Shown in pieces: positions 32,235 through 43,744 of a stretch of 64,000 nt of DNA. The position numbers and the translations under genes were made by a program. Position 1 is the stretch's first letter. The number at the start of each line of letters is the position of its first letter. The DNA comes from Halichoerus grypus (Eukaryota; Chordata; Mammalia; Carnivora; Phocidae): contig NC_135719.1 of the NCBI RefSeq assembly GCF_964656455.1, positions 5,807,163 through 5,871,162 of the forward strand, written 5' to 3'. Below the pieces are notes generated by a model that saw nothing but the letters and a program-made list of their open reading frames with translations, ran no database searches and had not been told where the DNA came from.

Positions 32235-32960
32235 GCTTGAAGTGAGAGTTGTATTTTCTGCGAAGAGCATCTGGAAAGGGGATCCCAGGCAGAGGGATTA
32301 GTGTGTGCACGAATACATGGAGGCAAGAAATAGCATGGCCTCTCTTTGTGGGGGAGGGGCCATAACTGGCTCAGCATAAGTAGGATGGGGAGATTAGGCA
32401 ATGTGCCCTGGGCACCGGATGGGAAGGTAGGGTCCAGGCATTAAGGGCCTTGTGAGCCAGTCTAAGGAATTAGGGCTCTGCTCCAGAGGCAATGAGAAGG
32501 CATTGAAGATTTTCTATGAGAGAGTGATTCCCTCTAATTTAATCTTAGGAAGAATACTCTAGCAGAAACATGGAAGGTAAACTGGAGGAAGGCAATCCAA
32601 GCATAAAGGAGGCCAGGTAGGAGGCAATGGCCTAAATCTGACCAAGAAATCCTGACAACATAAATTTAAATAGTGAACCTGAGGGTCACCTGGGAGGCTC
32701 AGTCGGTTGAGTGTCCGACTTTGATTTCAGGGACTGAGTCCCATGTAGGCTCCACGCTCAGTGTGGAGCTCTCTCTCTGCCCCTCCCCCTACTCTTGTTC
32801 TCTTTTGCTAAAGTAAATGGATAAATCTTCACAAATAAATAACCAGTGAACTCGAAAGATTAGATGGATTCAAGAGACAGTAAAAAGAAAGGATTGATGG
32901 GATTGGTAGCTGATTGGTCTAGGTGAAAGAGATTTTAGTGATGCTCATCTTCTCTGAGTC
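32235..32960. repeat. Ancient interspersed repeat, family not named
   Basis: CCAGGCAGAGGGATTAGTGTG, AAGGGCCTTGTGAGCCAGT, AGAAGGCATTGAAGATTTT and AGTAGCTGATTGG-like text recall a common old mammalian repeat that I cannot name with confidence. A SINE at 32683-32842 splits it. Confidence 0.5.
32683..32842 (+). mobile_element. Can-SINE, internally shortened
   Basis: GGGTCACCTGGGAGGCTCAGTC head, a CT-rich middle and an AAATAAATAA tail. AGTGAACCTGA / AGTGAACTCGA flank it. Confidence 0.88.
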
Positions 32961-33005
32961 TTTATGCCAGTGAAATCATCCTAACTATTAAAAAGCCTTT
33001 ATGCA

Positions 33006-33027
33006 AAAAAAAAAAAAAAAAAAAAAA
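33006..33027. repeat. A run
   Basis: A 22-base A run ends in AAAGATG. The upstream bases do not read as a SINE or L1 3' end, so its origin is unclear. Confidence 0.8.
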
Positions 33028-33605
33028 GATGTTGATTCCACTGTTATTTTTGACAGAAGATTAGAAGCATTCTGAGCTGCTTTTGAGGTGTGTTCCCCCT
33101 CATGCAGCCTGTGGGATTGACTTAGCTTGGAGGGGCAGTAATGCAGAGAGGCCCCCACTGCTGACTTCTAAGGGGGGAGAGAGCTTGAGGAAGTTGGTAC
33201 AGGGCCACCTAAGATCTTTGAGGGTCAGAAACATGCCACCCCAGGTCACATGAAACATAATAAAATGCACCTGCACCCACAATTCAATATCCCTTAAATC
33301 TAACTACATGAGAGTCACATTACACTTGCCTGTTTGACGAAGGTTACATTTTGCAGGCAAACATTTATTGTGATCGTGCTATTTTTAGTCTTTGGAGTCA
33401 ATCTCTTTTGTTTGCTCGTTGGTCGCTTTGTAGCTTGCAAACATTTTGCTCAGCCTCAGCACTGTGTGAAGTGACCTGGGGTGCGCTGAGGCCAGGGGGT
33501 GGCAGTTTCGGGGAGCCCCGCTGCATCCAGAGAAGGAGCTTTCTACCCACGAGAGAGCTGCTCCACCAGAAGAGCTTCCTGTTCCTGGACATAATTTTAT
33601 TTCAG
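33028..33605. other. Unassigned DNA
   Basis: I see no recognisable gene or repeat. Overlapping open frames at 33351-33621 on both strands are below 90 codons. Confidence 0.45.
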
Positions 33606-33607
33606 GC

Positions 33608-33660
33608 CAACTAACATTCATTTAGCACCTGGTACATGCTGGGCACCGTCCCGCCATCGG
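33608..33660 (-). repeat. MIR/L2 3' end fragment
   Basis: ACATTCATTTAGCACCTGGTACATGCTGGGCAC is the reverse of the GTGCCTGGCAC...AATAAATGTT end shared by MIR and L2. Confidence 0.65.
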
Positions 33661-33777
33661 ACCTGCGGCAGGAAGGATTTCTGGCCTTAATGGGAAACAG
33701 GAAAGCATGGTCTCTGGGGTCCCTCCGTGTTTAATGATTTCATGGCCATGAAGGCACTGTCCAGAGGCCTGCCACTC

Positions 33778-33928
33778 ACAGTGTGATTCCTGGCCCAGCA
33801 GCACTGGCTGGGAACTTGTTAGAAATGCGGATCTCAGGCTCTGCCCCCCCCCCCCCCAGCCCTAGGAATCAGAATTTGCATTTTCACAAGTGATTCACGT
33901 ACACAGGACAGCTTGAGAAGTGCTGTCC
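33778..33928. repeat. MER5A-type hAT DNA transposon remnant
   Basis: GGGAACTTGTTAGAAATGCGGAT, GGAATCAGAATTTGCATTTTC and GCTTGAGAAGTGCTGTCC match the non-autonomous hAT-Charlie repeat MER5A as I recall it. A 14-base C run lies in the middle. Confidence 0.8.
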
Positions 33929-34414
33929 TTGTGCCCTGACAGCCTCCATTGCTCTCACCAGCAGTGGCCTGCCCTGGGCTGACCACAGCTCTCAGCTTAA
34001 GGGCTTATTTGTGACGTAGGCTCATCATTAGCTGATGACCACACATGCATCCCCAGCCAGCAACTCTGGGCCCCCGTGGGGCTGGTTAGAGGCTGTGGGC
34101 TGTACAGAAGCTCGTGGGGTACGCTCAGGCAGGGGGACCACGGTCTGGGTGAGGAAGGGGACTGCTGAGGACTCCCTGACAGCCTCAGGGCACCCTCCTG
34201 TACCCGCAGAAGCCCATTCTATCTTGCACCATGAGTCTCCTTGGTGGACCTGGGATTGGCATGGAGCAGCATGGGGCCTTCTTCAACGGGCAGGCCGAGG
34301 ACGCTGCTGCTATGAGGGGTCTGTCTTTGGGGAGGGGAGAGCGGCGTCTGCAGGGACCCTGGGCAGGCTGTAATTTTGATTTTCTGTCTTACCACCTGGG
34401 GGTTGGGATGCCAC

Positions 34415-34560
34415 TCAATCACTTACTCCCTAAGCATTTGCTAAGCACCCACTGTGTGCTAGGTACTTTGCCAACATCTGATTAATCCGTGCCCCAATAT
34501 CTCCCAAGGAGTGGTTGGGAGCCGAGGCTCAGCCTTGTGAGGTGACTGGGCCAGGCTGCC
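34415..34560 (-). repeat. MIR
   Basis: AAGCATTTGCTAAGCACCCACTGTGTGCTAGGTACT reads as the reversed MIR 3' end, and GTGAGGTGACTGGGCCAGG fits the middle. Confidence 0.75.
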
Positions 34561-36085
34561 CGGTGGGCTCCCCTGCAGGCCGGCCCTGAGAAAGCCAAGG
34601 GCGCGGGGCCTGGCAGCCGTGGGGTGGGCAGGGCAAGCAACGAGGGAGTTATGGGTCCCGGGGAGACTGAAGCAGGTGGAGCCCAGCACCGGCCCTCACG
34701 GGGTTTGCAGCCCTGGGAGTGTTAGGACAAATGCCCACATGACTCTGAGGTAGGATGGAGGATCGCAGAAGGTGGAGCCCTAGCTGCTAGATGGCCACAA
34801 AATGCCAAGGGCCTGGGGCCTCTCTCCCAGGGAGCCTGTGGGATGCTCGGCTAGGGTCTCCTCCCTGCAGGCCCTGCCTGGGGACTCACCACTGGTCCGC
34901 TTTCTCGTGGTTTCTTTTCCACCTGTCTGACTACTGATTTCTAATATCCTAGCTCATTCTTTTTTTATTATTATTATTATTTGAATGCATCTATTTTATT
35001 ATTTGGACTTGTATGGCTCCCAATTATTTTTCCCCTTTAAATGGCCTCATTTTACCTTCTGTCCTTTCAAACCTTTTAAGCCTTCTGGTTGAGCTCCTCT
35101 TTAATTATCTGTTTTTATTGTGGTATTTCCCTCCGATTTAAAAAATCATATTTTTCTGACTCGAAAGTGTAATGCATTTTTATTGCTAAATGTTTGGAAA
35201 ATATAGGAAAAGGGTATAAAGAAGAAAATTAAACTACCCCATTAAGCTCTCCTCTAGGGATAAGCACTGTTGCTTTATTCTAGTCTCTTCAACTACTTCT
35301 ATTCACACACACTTACAGATACTGCTGTAACCCTTTGTCCGCCACTTGTATTGTAAATAGTTGATGTTTGTTGAGAAAACATCTCTATGTCCTCATAGCG
35401 AGAGTTGCCTTTACTTGCTCTAACCCCAGCAACACGAATGATTACAGCAAACACTGCTCGCGCCCCTTCCTCCGCACCCACACGCCCGCTTCAGAAGACC
35501 AGCCCAACAGCATGACTGGGAGCTGTTCGACATACACCCCCCTAGAGTTTGAAAATGCATTTTTATGTATGTTTTAAGCAAGAATTGTATTAGACACATG
35601 GTTCTAACAACGTGATGGGTGTCTTTCCGCGTGAGCCCCGAGTGGGGTGGAGGTGGGGTTGTGAAGGCCCCACAGGCAAGGTGGGGTTCATGGCCCTGAG
35701 CCAGGAAACCCCGGAAGGCCGCACTTGCCCATCCATCACCAGAGAGGTTCCCAAGGGAGCTCATGTATGTGGCTTAGCAGCCAGATGGGGATCAAAGCAC
35801 CATTCATTTCATTACTGGCTGAGCAAATGCCTGAAACTGGAGAGGCCTGGGTTTGAAAACCGGCACCCAACGCGCATCCTGGTGCTTCCATCTTCGAGCA
35901 GGTCCGTGTTCCTGCAATTAGTGAGCAGGAGGCCAGTTAGCCAGCGTTGCTCGGCGGCCACAGGCTGGGGGTGTGAGAGGGGGCTTCTCCAGTTTCCTGG
36001 TTCCCTCTCAGAAGAGGTGGTAGCGTAGCCGGCTGTCCAGGCTGGAGCTCTGCCTGAGCAGGGGTTTTTCGGAGTCTCTTGGATT
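34561..36085. other. Mostly unassigned DNA with old repeat traces
   Basis: A short (TTA)n run lies near 34968-34985. AATGTTTGGAAAATATAGG to TAAGCACTGTTGC (about 35150-35275) resembles an old LINE 3' end. GGAGAGGCCTGGGTTTGAAAACC near 35835 is MIR-like. The 138-codon frame at 35612-36028 overlaps that MIR-like text and is not convincing as a gene. Confidence 0.45.
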
Positions 36086-36089
36086 CCAT

Positions 36090-36358
36090 TGTAATGATGA
36101 TAGCAACTCACAGAGTTACCCTGCGCCAGGCACAGCTTTGAGCCTGCTTCTTATATACTAACTCTTAATCCTCCCGAGAGCTCTGGAAAGCAAACACGAC
36201 ATGATTGTATTTTAGGATGATAATGTTTTCCAGAGAAGAAAACTGAGGAACAGAGTGGTTAAGTAACTCATCAACGGTCACACAGCTGGCTAGATGTAGA
36301 ATCTGGATTTGAACGTGGACAGTCTCAAATCTGTGTTCCTAACTGTGATGCTGTTCTA
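36090..36358 (-). repeat. MIR, nearly complete
   Basis: CTGCGCCAGGCACAGCTTTGAG, GAAAACTGAGGAACAGAGTGG, TTAAGTAACTCATCAACGGTCAC and ACACAGCTGGCTAGATG follow reversed MIR order. Confidence 0.9.
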
Positions 36359-36714
36359 GTTCTAGTTCTAGTTCTGTGATGCTACCAGCCCACGAGGTCG
36401 GTGAGCATGGAGGGCAGCCTAGGGAATAGCACGCATGGCCGTGTCCATTTAACACAGTGACCTCATCCCCTGCTAGACAGGATCTGATCAAAGCGTAGCA
36501 ACTCCTCCTCCAGGCTTGGGGTGTGTGGAGAGGAAGTGGCAGAGTAATCTGCCCTGCACGGAAAAGTACCCGCAGAGCTGACACATTCTTTTTAACCACC
36601 ACACACCATGTCGTCAAAAGGCTTAATCTATTCACGAACATTTAGATGCTCGCTCCCTCTCTAAACATGAACAAAGCTCCGTGAATAAATCCCACTCCTT
36701 CTACCGAGCTTTCA
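36359..36714. other. Unassigned DNA
   Basis: It starts with three and a half CTAGTT units (36355-36376). No gene or known repeat is recognised in the remainder. Confidence 0.45.
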
Positions 36715-37280
36715 TTTTCCCTGAGCTGCTTTTATGTCCTCCAGTAAAGTTGTATAGTTTTTGTCACATAGGAATTTCACATTTCTTGTTAAGTTTATTC
36801 CTAGGTATTTTGCAGCTGTTATTATTTTGAACTTAGGGTGTTTTAAAGCATATACATACATGTGTATATATATATAGTGTTTGTATATTTTTATACTGTC
36901 AAATCTGCCCACCTTTTCCTCAACACCTGCCAACTTTGATACTAGCCTAGAAAGGTCTTCTCCACTCCAAGATTATGGAGCCATTTGCTTAGATTTTCTT
37001 CTAAAATTTTCATGTTTTTACTTCGTATGATTAAAAGTGTTTTGTTTGCACTTAAGTAACGTAGGGGTTTTTTTAGCATCTGGTATGAGGACTCAACTTT
37101 ATCTTCCAAACTGTTAGCCAGTTGAACTAATGTAATGTATTGAGTTACCCATCTTTTCCCCACTGATTCAACATCGTACCTTTATCACACATCGAATTCT
37201 TATATCTAGTGAATCTCCTCCTCAGTTTTGTGTTCTGTTCTATTGATCTGTTAGTTTATTCCCGGGCTGATACTACAAAA
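36715..37280 (-). mobile_element. Old L1 ORF2 fragment (minus)
   Basis: AAGTTTATTCCTAGGTATTTTGC, GGTATGAGGACTCAACTTTATC and GTTCTATTGATCTGTTAGTTTATT match reversed L1 ORF2. The short minus frame reads KYLGINLTRNVK. Confidence 0.82.
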
Positions 37281-37544
37281 TGACTTTATTTCTTATTATA
37301 AAAGCAATAAAGGCTTATTACAGAAAGATTAGAAAATACACAGACAGAAACAAAAAACACTCATCATTGTATCCTGGGATAACTACCATTTTACTATGGT
37401 GTCTATCATTCCAGATCATTTCATTTATATAAACATGTGTAAATATATATTCATATAGTAAAATTAAGACGATGCTGTATAGTTTTGTAAACTTTTTTCA
37501 CTGTCTGATACTTCAAGAATGTTTCCTTGCTAATAAATACTCTT

Positions 37545-37744
37545 TTCTTTTTCTTTTGAGAGAGAGAGAGAGAATGCGCAAGCGGGGGGGAGGAGCAGAG
37601 GGAGAGGGAGAGAGTGAGAATCTCAAGCAGACTCTGTCCTGAGCGTGGAGCCTGATGTGGGGCTTGATCTCACCACCCTGAGATCATGACCTGAGCCGAA
37701 ATCAAGAGTTGGACACTTAACTGACTAAGCCACCCAGGTGCCCC
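37545..37744 (-). mobile_element. Can-SINE
   Basis: A CTTTTTCTTTTGAG tail, a GA run and a head ending AGCCACCCAGGTGCCCC. The perfect target repeat CTAATAAATACTCTT lies at 37530-37544 and 37745-37759. Confidence 0.95.
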
Positions 37745-38197
37745 CTAATAAATACTCTTCTTAAAACATTTTTATTGAAAAGTATAACATGCATGCAGAA
37801 AAGTACACAAAACACACACATTTAACTCAGTGATTTATCACAAAGTGAACACCCATGTAACCACAACTCAAGCCGGGAAATACCATATGTCAGGACCCCG
37901 GAAGCCCATCTTACACAATGTCATTTCCCTACTTCTTCCCACAAGGAGAGCTTCCTTGATTTTCTTTTGGAATTTTACCACATGAGCTTTTATCCCTAAA
38001 CAATATAATTAATCTTGCCAAATTTTGAACTCTGTAGAAATTGAATTACACACTCCCTGAGTTTTTTTCTGTGACTGGCTTCTTTCACTCAGCGTTGTAT
38101 TTACAACAACCTTCCATGTTGGTGTAGCAAAGGTTCTTTCACTTTTATGGCTGCCTTACTTCATTAGAGGACTACACCACAACTTACTTATAATTCT

Positions 38198-38396
38198 TTT
38201 TTTTTTTAAGATTTTATTTATTCTTTTGACAGAGAGAGACACAGCGAGAGAGGGAACACAAGCAGGGGGAGTGGGAGAGGGAGAAGCAGGCTTCCTGCAG
38301 AGCAGGGAGCCCAATGTGGGGCTCGATCCCAGGACCCTGGGATCATGACCTGAGCCGAAGGCAGACGGTCAACCCACTGAGCCACCCAGGCGCCCC
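38198..38396 (-). mobile_element. Can-SINE
   Basis: GACAGAGAGAGACACAGCGAG and a head ending GAGCCACCCAGGCGCCCC. CTTATAATTCT / TTTATAATTCT flank it. Confidence 0.94.
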
Positions 38397-38440
38397 TATT
38401 TATAATTCTACTTTCTGTGCACATTTGGATTGTTTCCAAG

Positions 38441-38751
38441 CTTTTTAAAAAGATTTTTTATTTTTTAAAAATTATTTTATTTATTTTGAGAGGGGTGGGG
38501 AGAAGAGCAGAGGGAGAGAGAATCCTAAGCAGACTCCACTCTGAGCACTGAGCCCTACATAGGGCTCCATCTCACTACCTTGAGATCATGACCTGAACCA
38601 AAGTCAAGAGTTGGATGCTTAACAAACTGAGCCATCCAGGAGCCCCAAGATTTTTTATTTTTAAGTAATCTCTACACCCAACATGGGACTTGAACTCACA
38701 ACCCTGAGGTCAAGAGTCGCATGCCCTTCTGACTGAGCCAGCCAGGTGCCC
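38441..38751 (-). mobile_element. Short-type Can-SINE, interrupted
   Basis: AAGTAATCTCTACACCCAAC, GACTTGAACTCACAACCCTG and GAGCCAGCCAGGTGCCCC. A long SINE lies in its A-rich end, the same arrangement as at 1306-1641. Confidence 0.88.
38458..38646 (-). mobile_element. Can-SINE nested in short SINE
   Basis: TTATTTTATTTATTTTGAGAGG and a head ending GAGCCATCCAGGAGCCCC. AAGATTTTTTATTTTT occurs before (38451-38466) and after (38647-38662), consistent with the target repeat. Confidence 0.86.
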
Positions 38752-40625
38752 CTCTCTGCTTCTACTAATTTGACTATTTTAGATTCCACATATATGTCAG
38801 ATCATGCAGTATTTCTCTTTCTGTGTCTGGCTTACTTCATTTAGCATAATATCCTACAAATTCATTCATATTGTAGCAAATGGCAGATTTCCTTCTTTTT
38901 TGAGACTGAATAATATTGTAATATATCATATTCTAATATATCACATTTTCTTTATCCATTCATCTGTTGACAGATATTTAGATTGTCTTCATCCTTTGGC
39001 AATTGTGAATATTGCTTTAAGGAACGTGGAAGTGAAGTTACCTCCTTGAGATACTGATTTCATTTCTTTTGGATATGCCTCCAGAAGTGGGATTGCTGCA
39101 TCGTAGGGTAGTGCTATTTTTAATTTTTTGAGAAACTGCCATACTGTTTTCCATAGTGGCTGCACCAATTTATATTCCACTGACAGTTTATAAGAGTTCC
39201 CTTTTCTCCACATCCTTGCCAGCACATCTTTTGTCTTTTTGATTTTAACCATTCTAACAGGTATGAGGGAATATCTCATTGTGGTTTTGATTTGGGTTTC
39301 CCTGATGATGAGTGACATTGAGAAGTTGTACATATACCAGTTGGCCAATTAGTTTGCTAGAATTTTATTTAAAAAAAAATTAGGGGGCGCCTGGGTGGCT
39401 CAGTCTATAAGCATCTGCCTTCGGCTCACGTCATGATCCTAGGGTCCTGGGACTGAGCCCCGAATTGGGCTCCCTGCTCAGCAGGGAGTCTGCTTCTCCC
39501 TCTCCCACTCCCCCCTCTTGTGTTCCCTCTCTCGCTGTATCTCTCTCTGTCAAATAAATAAATAAAATCTTTCAAAAAGTAAAAAATTTTAAAAACTTAG
39601 AATTTTGCATTTATAATCACGAGAAAGATTTATCTGTAATTTTTCTTTCTGGTAGTGTCCTTTTGATATCAAGGTTACGTAGACTTCATAAAGTGGGTTA
39701 TAAAAGTATTCTTTTCTTTTCTATTCTCTGAGAGAGTTTGTGAAAGATTAGAATTATTTTTCCAGTAAGTATTTGGAAGCATCGGAGATCAGATTCAATT
39801 CCTAGCTAGTTATAAGACTATTCAGATTTTCTATTTCTTCTTATATCTCTTTTTGGTAAAATGCTTTTCTAGGAATTAGTCCAGTTTTGGATTTGTTGGC
39901 ATGGTGTTCCATAGTTTCCTCTTACTATTTTCTTGAAGTCTGTTGATGCTATAATGATATTCTCTTTCCAAATCCTGATACTGGTTATTTGCATTCTCTT
40001 TCTCTCTGGAACAAAGCTCATACATTTTATTATTTTTTCCCAAAGAAAACAAAATTTGTCTTTTATTTTATTAGTTTTTCTCTTTATCCTTTTTTCTCCT
40101 TTCTTTGAGTTTTATTTGTTATTCTTTTCTAGCTTTTTAAGGAAAGATATTTAGATAATGGATTTTTTTTCTTTCCTAGCACCTGCATTTAAAGCCATAA
40201 ATTGCACTCTATTCATAGTTTTTGCTGCATCTCACAATTTTGATGTCATATTTTTATTATCCTTCAGTTCAAACGATTTTTTTATTTTTCTTTGTGATTT
40301 CATCTTTTACTCTTGAGTTACTTAGAAGTATATTGCTTAATTTTTGCACATTTGTGCCTTTTCTAGCTACCTTGTGTAACTGATTTCTAGCTTAATTCCA
40401 CTGCAGTCAGAACATATATTATATGATCTCAGTACTTTGAAATATGTTGAGACTTGCTTTATGGCCCAGTTTGTCACCGATTTTAGTAAACATTTAATTT
40501 GCACTTGAAAATAATACAGATTCTGTGGTCGTTGGATGCAGTGTCCTATATATGTCAGTTAAGTCAGATTTGCTAATAATGTCCTAATCTTCTGAATTCT
40601 TATGGATTTTTAATCATTTTCAGTT
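38752..40625 (-). mobile_element. Old L1 (minus), 3' UTR to ORF2 middle
   Basis: TTTAGATTCCACATATATGTCAG, GCCATACTGTTTTCCATAGTGGC and CTCATTGTGGTTTTGATTTG give the 3' end, and 39600-40620 continues into ORF2. The minus frame 38989-39348 (119 codons) reads RYSLIPVRMVKI and [24 protein letters not shown], the L1 ORF2 C-terminus. Confidence 0.88.
39383..39578 (+). mobile_element. Can-SINE in L1
   Basis: GGGGGCGCCTGGGTGGCTCAG head, CTCTCTCGCTGTATCTCTC and AAATAAATAAATAAAATC. Flanks are A/T-rich (AAAAATTAG / AAAACTTAG), so the target repeat is approximate. Confidence 0.92.
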
Positions 40626-41062
40626 ACAGATGAGAGGCAGCAGAGTATGCCACTCCAAAATATGCCACTCCAGCATAAGGATGATTTTGAGCTAAAGGCA
40701 ATTGAGAAGAAACAAACACAAGAAAAACTCTTCCCCCAGTCACCTCCACCAGGAAGGACAGGATGATTGGTAACCAACACAAACAACTCTATAGAGTCTT
40801 TTCAGTCTGGAGATGGGGCCAGAGGAGTCTACATAACCAATCTTACTCCCCTACATGCTTACTTTCCCATAATTTGCTGTTCTAGAAGCTCAAAGTCCCT
40901 TTCTTTTGTTTTGTCACTTCTGTATAATTTATCGCTCTTTTGTAGAGATGCTTTGGAAGCCCAAGTTCTAACCAGCCCTTTGAGTTATTCATTGTTAAGA
41001 CCTATATGCATGTGTGATGCAGGTGTTAACCAACTTCTGTCTGTTTTCCTCTTGTTTTTGTT

Positions 41063-41500
41063 TTTTAAAAATATTGTATTTGTTTATTTTTAGAGAAAGA
41101 GAGCACATGTGTGAGCGGAGGAGGAGGGACATGGGCAGAGGGGGAGAGAGAGAGAGAGAATCTTTTTTTTTAAAGATTTTATTTATTTATTTGAAAGAGA
41201 GAGAGAGAGAGAACAAGGGGAGCGGGGAGGGAGGGACCGAGGGAGAAGGAGAAGCAGACTCCCCGAAGAGCAGGGAGCCGAATGCAGGGCTCAATCCCAG
41301 GACCCTGGGATCATGACATGAGCCAAAAGCAGATGCTTAACTGACTGAGCTACTCAGGTGGCCCGAGAGAGAGAAAATCTTAAGCAGGTTCCACGCCTAG
41401 TGCAGAACCTGATGTGGGGCTCGATTTCACAACCCTGAGATCATGACCTGAGCCGAAATCAAGAGTTGGATGCTCAAACAACTAAGCCACCCAGGCACCC
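41063..41500 (-). mobile_element. Can-SINE, interrupted
   Basis: The tail and purine-rich part (41063-41161) and the head part (41365-41500, ending AGCCACCCAGGCACCC) belong to one minus-strand SINE. CTCTTGTTTTTG / CTTGTTTTCTCTTG are likely target repeats. Confidence 0.88.
41162..41364 (-). mobile_element. Can-SINE nested in the GA run of another
   Basis: TTTTTTTTTAAAGATTTTATTT, its own GA run and a diverged head ending GAGCTACTCAGGTGGCCC. The target was the GAGAGAGAGAGAATC run of the older SINE. Confidence 0.88.
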
Positions 41501-41613
41501 TTGTTTTCTCTTGTTAATTTGTTGTTTTTGTTGTTGTTTTTTCAGTCTCATTTTCAGGGTCCCAACGAGTGAACCTAAGATGGGTAGAGGAAAAACCTTC
41601 TTCCTCTCCTACA

Positions 41614-42640
41614 GTTTTGGCAACTGTGAAGGGCCAGTAAAAGCCTGGGATGCCCCACTGGCTCTGGAACCTACAGATGAAATCCTGGAATGATGGATAA
41701 AAGCTGGCAAGAGGTTAAGAATTCGTTTGTCATGTCAACCTCCTGCATGTCTGTTTGTGGCGGCTGGTTGAGAGAGGAAGGTAAGAATTCCTCCTTGTCC
41801 TTCCCCCACCCAAAATTTAGATTAATAGGAGAAAATATTTGTGTGAGATAGTTCTTTGGGTTTGTGCTGTTTTTGCTATTTGTTATTGATCTGATTCTCT
41901 CCCAAGGGCAGACATAATTTTTCTTTGTCTTTGTCTTTTGTGTCATTTGTCATAGTGGGGAGAATCATAAGATAAAACATAAACACAGGTCCTATAAGCC
42001 CCTTGTTTGTGTTGGCCTCACAGATTGGTGAGTTGACTTCTCCCCGGACTGATATCTATTTGGACAAACTTTGCTGTGGGTCACCAATAAAAAAAAAAAA
42101 CAAAAACAAAAACGGAAAAACCGAGATGAAATTCTCTTTCTGTCTCACTTCATGTCTTGAGAGTTTGGCTTGGATCCCATGAATGTATATTTTCCTTGTT
42201 TCCTCTGCCTCCCCAGGCATGCAGATTGTTGGGGTCTGCATCCATAGGTGACGAGCTATCAGGCTGGGAATCTGAGACACTTCCTCACCAACTGTGCCAG
42301 CAATCAGGGAATTTGTCTGGAGAAAGGGTCACAGCCCATAAGAAGCCTTTGTTGTCTTTAACCCTCGCTGCCTGGGCAGTGCTGGGAAAATCCCATCCTC
42401 GCGTTGCCTCCCTGTACTGCAGATTAGTGTGTCTGCATTTAAAGACATCTAACTTTTGTTGGACACTGGCGTTTCCTTACTGCGTGTGACAACGAAGTTC
42501 TTTGCTTTCTTTGACAGTCTCTGGGAGTGACCTTTTTGGATCACATGGGCTGCATCGTCTGTACTGCTCTGGGGACATTACCTGCATCCATGGGAAAAAT
42601 GTCCTCTAGACCTAGAGAGTTGTTTCTGGGTCTTCCCTTG
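41614..42640. other. Unassigned, possibly LTR-element internal sequence
   Basis: This stretch directly follows the LTR-like end. It contains an A-rich run at 42087-42117 and no coding frame over 115 codons. I see no recognisable primer-binding site, protease or polymerase motif, so an internal retroviral origin is only a possibility. Confidence 0.3.
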
Positions 42641-42652
42641 AAAAGGCTTTCT

Positions 42653-42745
42653 GGACACCTGGCTCAGTCAGTGGAGTGTGTGACTCCTGATCTTGGGATT
42701 GTGAGTTCGAGCCCCATGTTGGGTATAGAGATTACTTAAAAGTAA

Positions 42746-42772
<27 letters not shown>
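42653..42772 (+). mobile_element. Short-type Can-SINE
   Basis: GGACACCTGGCTCAGTCAGTGG head, GTGAGTTCGAGCCCCATG and AGAGATTACTTAAAAGTAAAAATC with a long A tail. AAAAGGCTTTCT / AAAAGGTTTTCT flank it. Confidence 0.92.
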
Positions 42773-42776
<4 letters not shown>

Positions 42777-43532
42777 GGTTTTCTTGTTTGTGCTGCATTT
42801 GGAATGAGTATGCCTTTGGGAGATCCTATGTATTGATGTCCAGGCAATAGACCTTTTGATTTGAAAACATTTTTATACATAAATGGATTTTTAGAGAGCT
42901 CTCATTCAAAACAAATATCATATTGGTACCTATGGAAAGATCACATTATAAGGAGGACACGTGACACAAGGCATTACCATTAGCCTAAGGGACTCCCTTA
43001 AATTAAAAGGTAAAAGTCAAAGACAGAGAGAGAATTTGGAAATCAGAAGAGGAAAGTGACCTGTCACATACAAGGGAGTCCCCATAGGTTCCAGTACCCA
43101 AGATCATGTGGTATTGGTGAATATATATCAATGGAATAGAATAGAGAGCCCATAAACAGACCCACATAAATCTAGTCAACTGATCTTTGACAAAGGAATA
43201 AAGATGATGCAATGGAGCAAGATACAATTTCAACAAATGGTGCAGGAACAACTGGACATGTACATGCAAAAAAGTGAATGTAGACACAGACTTTATGCCT
43301 TCCATAAAAATTAACTCAAATTGATCACGGACCTAAGTGTAAAACACAAAACTATATAAAATGACTCTGTGAAAGACAATGTCAAGAGAATGAGAAGACA
43401 AGCCACAGACTGGGAGACAGTATTTTTGAAAGCACATCTGATAAAAGACTGTTGTCCAAAATATACAAAGAGCTCTTAAAACTCAATGATAAGGAAACAA
43501 ACAACCCGATTTAAAAATAGGTCCAAAACCTT

Positions 43533-43534
43533 TT

Positions 43535-43573
<39 letters not shown>

Positions 43574-43744
43574 TTTGACAGAGAGAGACACAGCGAGAGA
43601 GGGAACACAAGCAGGGGGAGTGGGAGAGGGAGAAGCAGGCCTCCCGCGGAGCAGGGAGCCCGATGCGGGGCTCGATCCCAGGACTCCGGGATCATGACCT
43701 GAGCCGAAGGCAGACACCCAACGACTGAGCCACCCAGGCGCCCC
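43533..43744 (-). mobile_element. Can-SINE in L1, long (TTTA)n tail
   Basis: About ten TTTA units precede GACAGAGAGAGACACAGCGAG, and the head ends GAGCCACCCAGGCGCCCC. The perfect 15-base target repeat TAGGTCCAAAACCTT lies at 43518-43532 and 43745-43759. Confidence 0.96.

Larger units (their letters stand above)
37281..38440 (-). mobile_element. Old L1 3' region, probable
   Basis: ATTATAAAAGCAATAAAGGC to ATCCTGGGATAACTACC (37290-37400) and GTAACCACAACTCAAGCC to CTTCTTTCACTCAGCG (37760-38190) recall reversed 3' ends of old L1 families. Exact families are not assigned. Two SINEs interrupt it. Confidence 0.55.
40630..41613 (+). mobile_element. Solo-LTR-like element, split by nested SINEs
   Basis: Begins TGAGAGGCAGCAGAGTATGCC and ends GAGGAAAAACCTTCTTCC then CTCTCCTACA. 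Its end resembles those of 44273-44776 and, reversed, 55146 onward, so I place them in one LTR family. LTRs carry retroviral promoter and polyadenylation signals. I see no clear target repeat and no attached coding sequence. The limits are approximate. Confidence 0.65.

Noticed and set aside
35612..36028. 138-codon frame with a plausible start
   Set aside because: Part of it overlaps MIR-like text (CTGGGTTTGAAAACC), and the composition is that of chance frames in GC-richer DNA.
42087..42117. Processed pseudogene with poly(A) ending at 42117
   Set aside because: The upstream text shows no recognisable coding sequence and no flanking target repeat.
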